From: Myxococcales bacterium UBA5297
GTDB lineage: Bacteria > Myxococcota > Myxococcia > Myxococcales > UBA5297
Length of the DNA stretch: 25,953 nt
Assembly (NCBI GenBank): GCA_002408385.1
Contig: DHSB01000221.1
Span: 1-25,953 of the forward strand
Direction of reading: 5' to 3'
A program made the position numbers and the translations under genes. Each line of letters begins with the position of its first letter. Position 1 is the first letter of the stretch. Shown here piece after piece: positions 23,612 to 25,953 of this stretch. The notes under the pieces were generated by a model. It made no database searches. It was not told the DNA's origin and worked only from the letters and a program-made list of their open reading frames with translations.

Positions 23612-23616
23612 CCTCC
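23612..23616 (-). promoter_or_regulatory. Ribosome binding site deciding the DHH phosphoesterase start
   Basis: Minus-strand GGAGG is 6 bases before the ATG at 23605. It fits a start at MKVTVLYHDG, where the first strand leads directly into the catalytic motif. Confidence 0.8.
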
Positions 23617-23746
23617 GCGCAGGCGCGCCCACGCTGCGCCTCCGTGCGAGAAAAGCCGGTGATGCTAGGTCCCGGACAGTCGGGCGTCAATTCGAGTTGG
23701 GAGTGGCGCGCCGGGTTCGGGGCGAGGCTCGGGTTCTTTGCCGGAG

Positions 23747-23831
23747 TGCCGGCCTTCGCGCCGGGCGCGGCGGATCGCCCGCGCAGCTTCCCAATTCCTC
23801 GACGGGCGCATTGCCATGCGCCCCAACCAAC
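23747..23831 (-). repeat. Dispersed hairpin repeat family A, copy 5
   Basis: Minus strand: GTTGGTTGGGGCGCATGGCA followed by ATGCGCCCGTCGAGGAATTG, and ending GGCCGGCA. The 8-bp hairpin is conserved; the middle of the element is diverged. Confidence 0.8.
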
Positions 23832-23974
23832 GCGCGACCGATCGCTTGGGCTCCGGGCGAGGCACGGGCTGTCGACTCTCCACCGTCGCTCGGCTCTTGC
23901 TTCCACGCGCGCGGCGGGGCTAAGTTCCGCGGCCGATTTCAGAGCATTCCCACCAGAGACAGGTACGAAGCGAC

Positions 23975-25873
23975 ATGGCTGACGAGAAGCAGGGCGGCGG
24001 GTTCGGCCGCAAGAAGCCCTTTCCCAAGACGTTTGGCGACGTGATGAAGGGCATCCCCGCCGGCAAGGGTGGCGACCGCAACGACCGGCGAGAGGGCCGG
24101 GACAGGCCGCCTCGCCAGGAGACCGAGGGCAGGCGCGAGGGGCGAGGCGAGCCCAGGGGCGATCGCGGCCGGTCGCGGCGCCCCGACGAGCGCAAGGGCC
24201 CGGTCGTCGTGCGCAAGCCCGCGCCGCTCGCTGCCAAGAAGGACGAAGAAACGACGACTCCGCCAGGCGCGACCCTGCCGCCGCCCGCGGCCGAAGAACA
24301 CGAGCGCAAGGGCGAGCCCCGGCGCGCGCCCAAGACCGTCTTTCGCCGCGCCGACGGGCTCAACCTGCCGCCGCGCGAAGCCGAGGCCGAGAAGGCCGCG
24401 CCGGCTCCCGCCCCGGCACCTGCGCCCGAGCTCGAGGAGCCGCCCGAGGAGAGCTTCGCCGAGATGTTCGCGCAGTCCGAGCGGCACGCGACCCCGAAGC
24501 GCTTCGAGGTCGGCCAGAAGGTCTCCGGTCAGATCGTCGCTATCGGTCAGGACCGCGCCTTCCTCGACCTCGGCGGCAAGGGCGAGGGGATGATCGACAT
24601 CGGCGAGCTGAAGGACAGCAGCGGCAACCTCATGGTCTCGGTCGGCGAGATCCTCGAGGGCTACGTGCTCGCGCTGGCCGGTGGCATCGTCGTCACCAAG
24701 CAGCTCTCCAAGGGCGCCCAGCGCGAGTTTCTGCAGGAGGCGCGCGACAGTGGCATCCCGGTCGAAGGGCTGGTCACCGGGCACAACAAGGGCGGCCTCG
24801 AGGTGGAGCTCGGCGGGATGCGCGGCTTCTGCCCCATCTCGCAGATCGACGTGCACTTCGTCGAGAGCCCGGCCGAGCTGGTCGGCCAGCGGCTCACCTT
24901 CAAGGTCGTCGAGCTCAAGGATCGCGACGTCGTGCTCTCCCGGCGCGCCCACCTCGAGGCCGAGGCCGCCGCCAAGGCCGAGCAGCTCCGCGAGCGGCTG
25001 CACGTCGGCGCCCAGCTCGAGGGCAAGGTGACCAGCCTGCGCGAGTTCGGCGCCTTCGTCGATCTGGGCGGGCTCGAGGGCCTGGTGCACGTCTCGGAGA
25101 TCGGCTACGGGCGCCTCGGTCATCCAAAGGAGGCGCTCGAGGTCGGTCAGACGGTGCGCGTGGAGGTGGTGCGCATCGACGCGCCGAAGGAGGGCGAGAA
25201 GAACGAGCGCATCGCGCTGTCGATGAAGGCCCTGCAGCAGGACCCCTGGCAGCAGACGGTGGCGACCCTGCACGAGGGAGATCAAGTGAAGGGCAAGGTG
25301 GTGCGCCTGCAGCCGTTTGGCGCCTTCGTCGAGATCGCCCCGGGCGTCGACGGCCTCGTCCACATCTCGGCCCTCGGAGCGCCGCGGCGCATCGCTCATC
25401 CCAAGGAGGTCGTCAGCGAGGGCGACGAGGTGCTCTGCGTCGTCGAGAGCATTGACCCCGACCAGAAGCGCATTGGCCTGCGCCGCATCACCGGCGAGGA
25501 ACAGCTCGAGGCGCCCCAGGCTGTCGTGCAGCCGGCCGGCGGCCCGCCGAAGGTCGGCGACGTCTTCGAGATCAGCGTCGACAAGGTCGAGACCTTCGGG
25601 CTCTTCGTGAAGTTTTCCACCGGCCGCGGCCTCATCCCCAACGCCGAGATGGGCACGCCGAAGGGCGCGGACCACCGCAAGCTGTTCCCCCCGGGGACCA
25701 CGTTCAAGGCGGCGCTCATCGAGATCGACAACCAGGGCCGGCTGCGGCTCTCCAAGACTGCGGCCGAGCACGCCGAGGAGCGCCAGGAGTACAACCAGTT
25801 CATGCGCAAGCAGGAGAAGACCTCGGGCAAGGGCTTCGGGACCCTCGGCGATCTGCTGAAGGCGAAGAAGTAA
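23975..25873 (+). CDS. S1 RNA-binding domain protein (ribosomal protein S1-like), five S1 domains
   Basis: S1 domains bind single-stranded RNA; ribosomal protein S1 uses them to recruit mRNA to the 30S subunit. This 632-residue protein opens with about 170 residues of disordered, Arg/Gly/Glu-rich and then Pro/Ala-rich sequence (APAPAPAPAP near 142-151), a short acidic motif EESFAEMFAQSE (158-169), and five S1 domains at about 177-245, 262-324, 343-417, 433-505 and 525-595. Domains 3 and 4 are the most canonical, with REFGAFVDLGGLEGLVHVSE and QPFGAFVEIAPGVDGLVHIS. Classic E. coli S1 has six domains and no long disordered leader. The tail GKGFGTLGDLLKAKK is short and basic. The start at 23975 has only a weak upstream AGG. 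It ends 27 bases before a strong intrinsic terminator. It may be the organism's S1 or a paralogue; the window cannot decide. Confidence 0.85.
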   Translation: MADEKQGGGFGRKKPFPKTFGDVMKGIPAGKGGDRNDRREGRDRPPRQETEGRREGRGEPRGDRGRSRRPDERKGPVVVRKPAPLAAKKDEETTTPPGATLPPPAAEEHERKGEPRRAPKTVFRRADGLNLPPREAEAEKAAPAPAPAPAPELEEPPEESFAEMFAQSERHATPKRFEVGQKVSGQIVAIGQDRAFLDLGGKGEGMIDIGELKDSSGNLMVSVGEILEGYVLALAGGIVVTKQLSKGAQREFLQEARDSGIPVEGLVTGHNKGGLEVELGGMRGFCPISQIDVHFVESPAELVGQRLTFKVVELKDRDVVLSRRAHLEAEAAAKAEQLRERLHVGAQLEGKVTSLREFGAFVDLGGLEGLVHVSEIGYGRLGHPKEALEVGQTVRVEVVRIDAPKEGEKNERIALSMKALQQDPWQQTVATLHEGDQVKGKVVRLQPFGAFVEIAPGVDGLVHISALGAPRRIAHPKEVVSEGDEVLCVVESIDPDQKRIGLRRITGEEQLEAPQAVVQPAGGPPKVGDVFEISVDKVETFGLFVKFSTGRGLIPNAEMGTPKGADHRKLFPPGTTFKAALIEIDNQGRLRLSKTAAEHAEERQEYNQFMRKQEKTSGKGFGTLGDLLKAKK

Positions 25874-25900
25874 TTGCCTCGCGCTCGCTTCGTGGATGAG

Positions 25901-25936
25901 GAGGGCCGCGGGCTGACGTCCGCGGCCCTCTTTCTT
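25901..25936 (+). terminator. Intrinsic terminator of the S1-domain gene
   Basis: GAGGGCCGCGG (25901-25911) and CCGCGGCCCTC (25920-25930) form a perfect 11-bp GC-rich stem with an 8-base loop, followed directly by TTTCTT. It lies 27 bases after the stop codon and is the clearest rho-independent terminator in the window. Confidence 0.92.
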
Positions 25937-25953
25937 GGTGTGCCCAGCATGGG

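Larger units (their letters stand above)
23606..23974. other. Divergent intergenic region with hairpin repeat
   Basis: About 370 bases between the divergent DHH and S1-domain genes. No gene is seen. It contains family A copy 5 (23747-23831). GGGCGAGGCACGGGCTGTCGACTCTCC near 23858-23884 resembles AGGCGAAGCCGGGCTGTCGCTCCTCGACTGTCGCT at 22617-22651. The S1-gene promoter should be in the last 140 bases, but no clear element was identified. Confidence 0.5.

Noticed and set aside
20292..23906. Minus-strand open frame of 1204 codons
   Set aside because: It runs antisense through the hybrid kinase and hydrolase and through repeats, with Arg- and Ala-rich low-complexity sequence. It is a by-product of high GC content.

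Overview
The window is a high-GC bacterial chromosome segment with densely packed single genes and short operons on both strands. The gene content suggests a deltaproteobacterial or Myxococcota-like organism: a PilZ protein of the type expanded in Myxococcus, a DUF3467 protein, a lipoprotein with an IPT/TIG domain, CARDB-like repeats and a propeller, a REC-PAS-kinase-REC hybrid, and outer-membrane biogenesis enzymes. The taxon is an inference; no rRNA or tRNA was found.

Layout, left to right. Positions 1-873 (-) hold the N-terminal part of an LdtD/YcbB-type L,D-transpeptidase that runs off the left edge. Next come a PCC/DUF296 protein (-) and a divergent DUF5996 protein (+). A two-gene minus operon encodes a DUF3467 protein and a small outer-membrane beta-barrel. 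A plus operon pairs a monoacylglycerol-lipase-like hydrolase with glycerol kinase. A minus operon carries apolipoprotein N-acyltransferase (lnt) and a PilZ protein, followed by a SirB1-type transglutaminase-like protein (+).

The most distinctive block is a three-gene minus operon at 10434-16713. It encodes a membrane-anchored FecR-domain protein, an Ig-like protein with a C-terminal outer-membrane barrel, and an 1139-residue lipoprotein with an IPT/TIG domain, five CARDB-like repeats and a putative propeller of about seven blades. This is the best candidate for an undescribed envelope or surface system. To its right are a membrane sensor kinase (-) and a divergent REC-PAS-kinase-REC hybrid (+), an alpha/beta hydrolase (+), a DHH phosphoesterase (-), and a five-S1-domain RNA-binding protein (+) with a strong intrinsic terminator at the right edge.

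The intergenic regions carry several dispersed repeat families: an ~85-bp element with a GGGCGCA/TGCGCCC hairpin (five copies), a 21-bp minisatellite lying between two of those copies, an element containing a 72-bp tandem duplication, and a 53-bp element found downstream of two unrelated minus-strand genes. No CRISPR array, prophage, transposase or tRNA was seen. Much of the window is ordinary envelope and housekeeping content.
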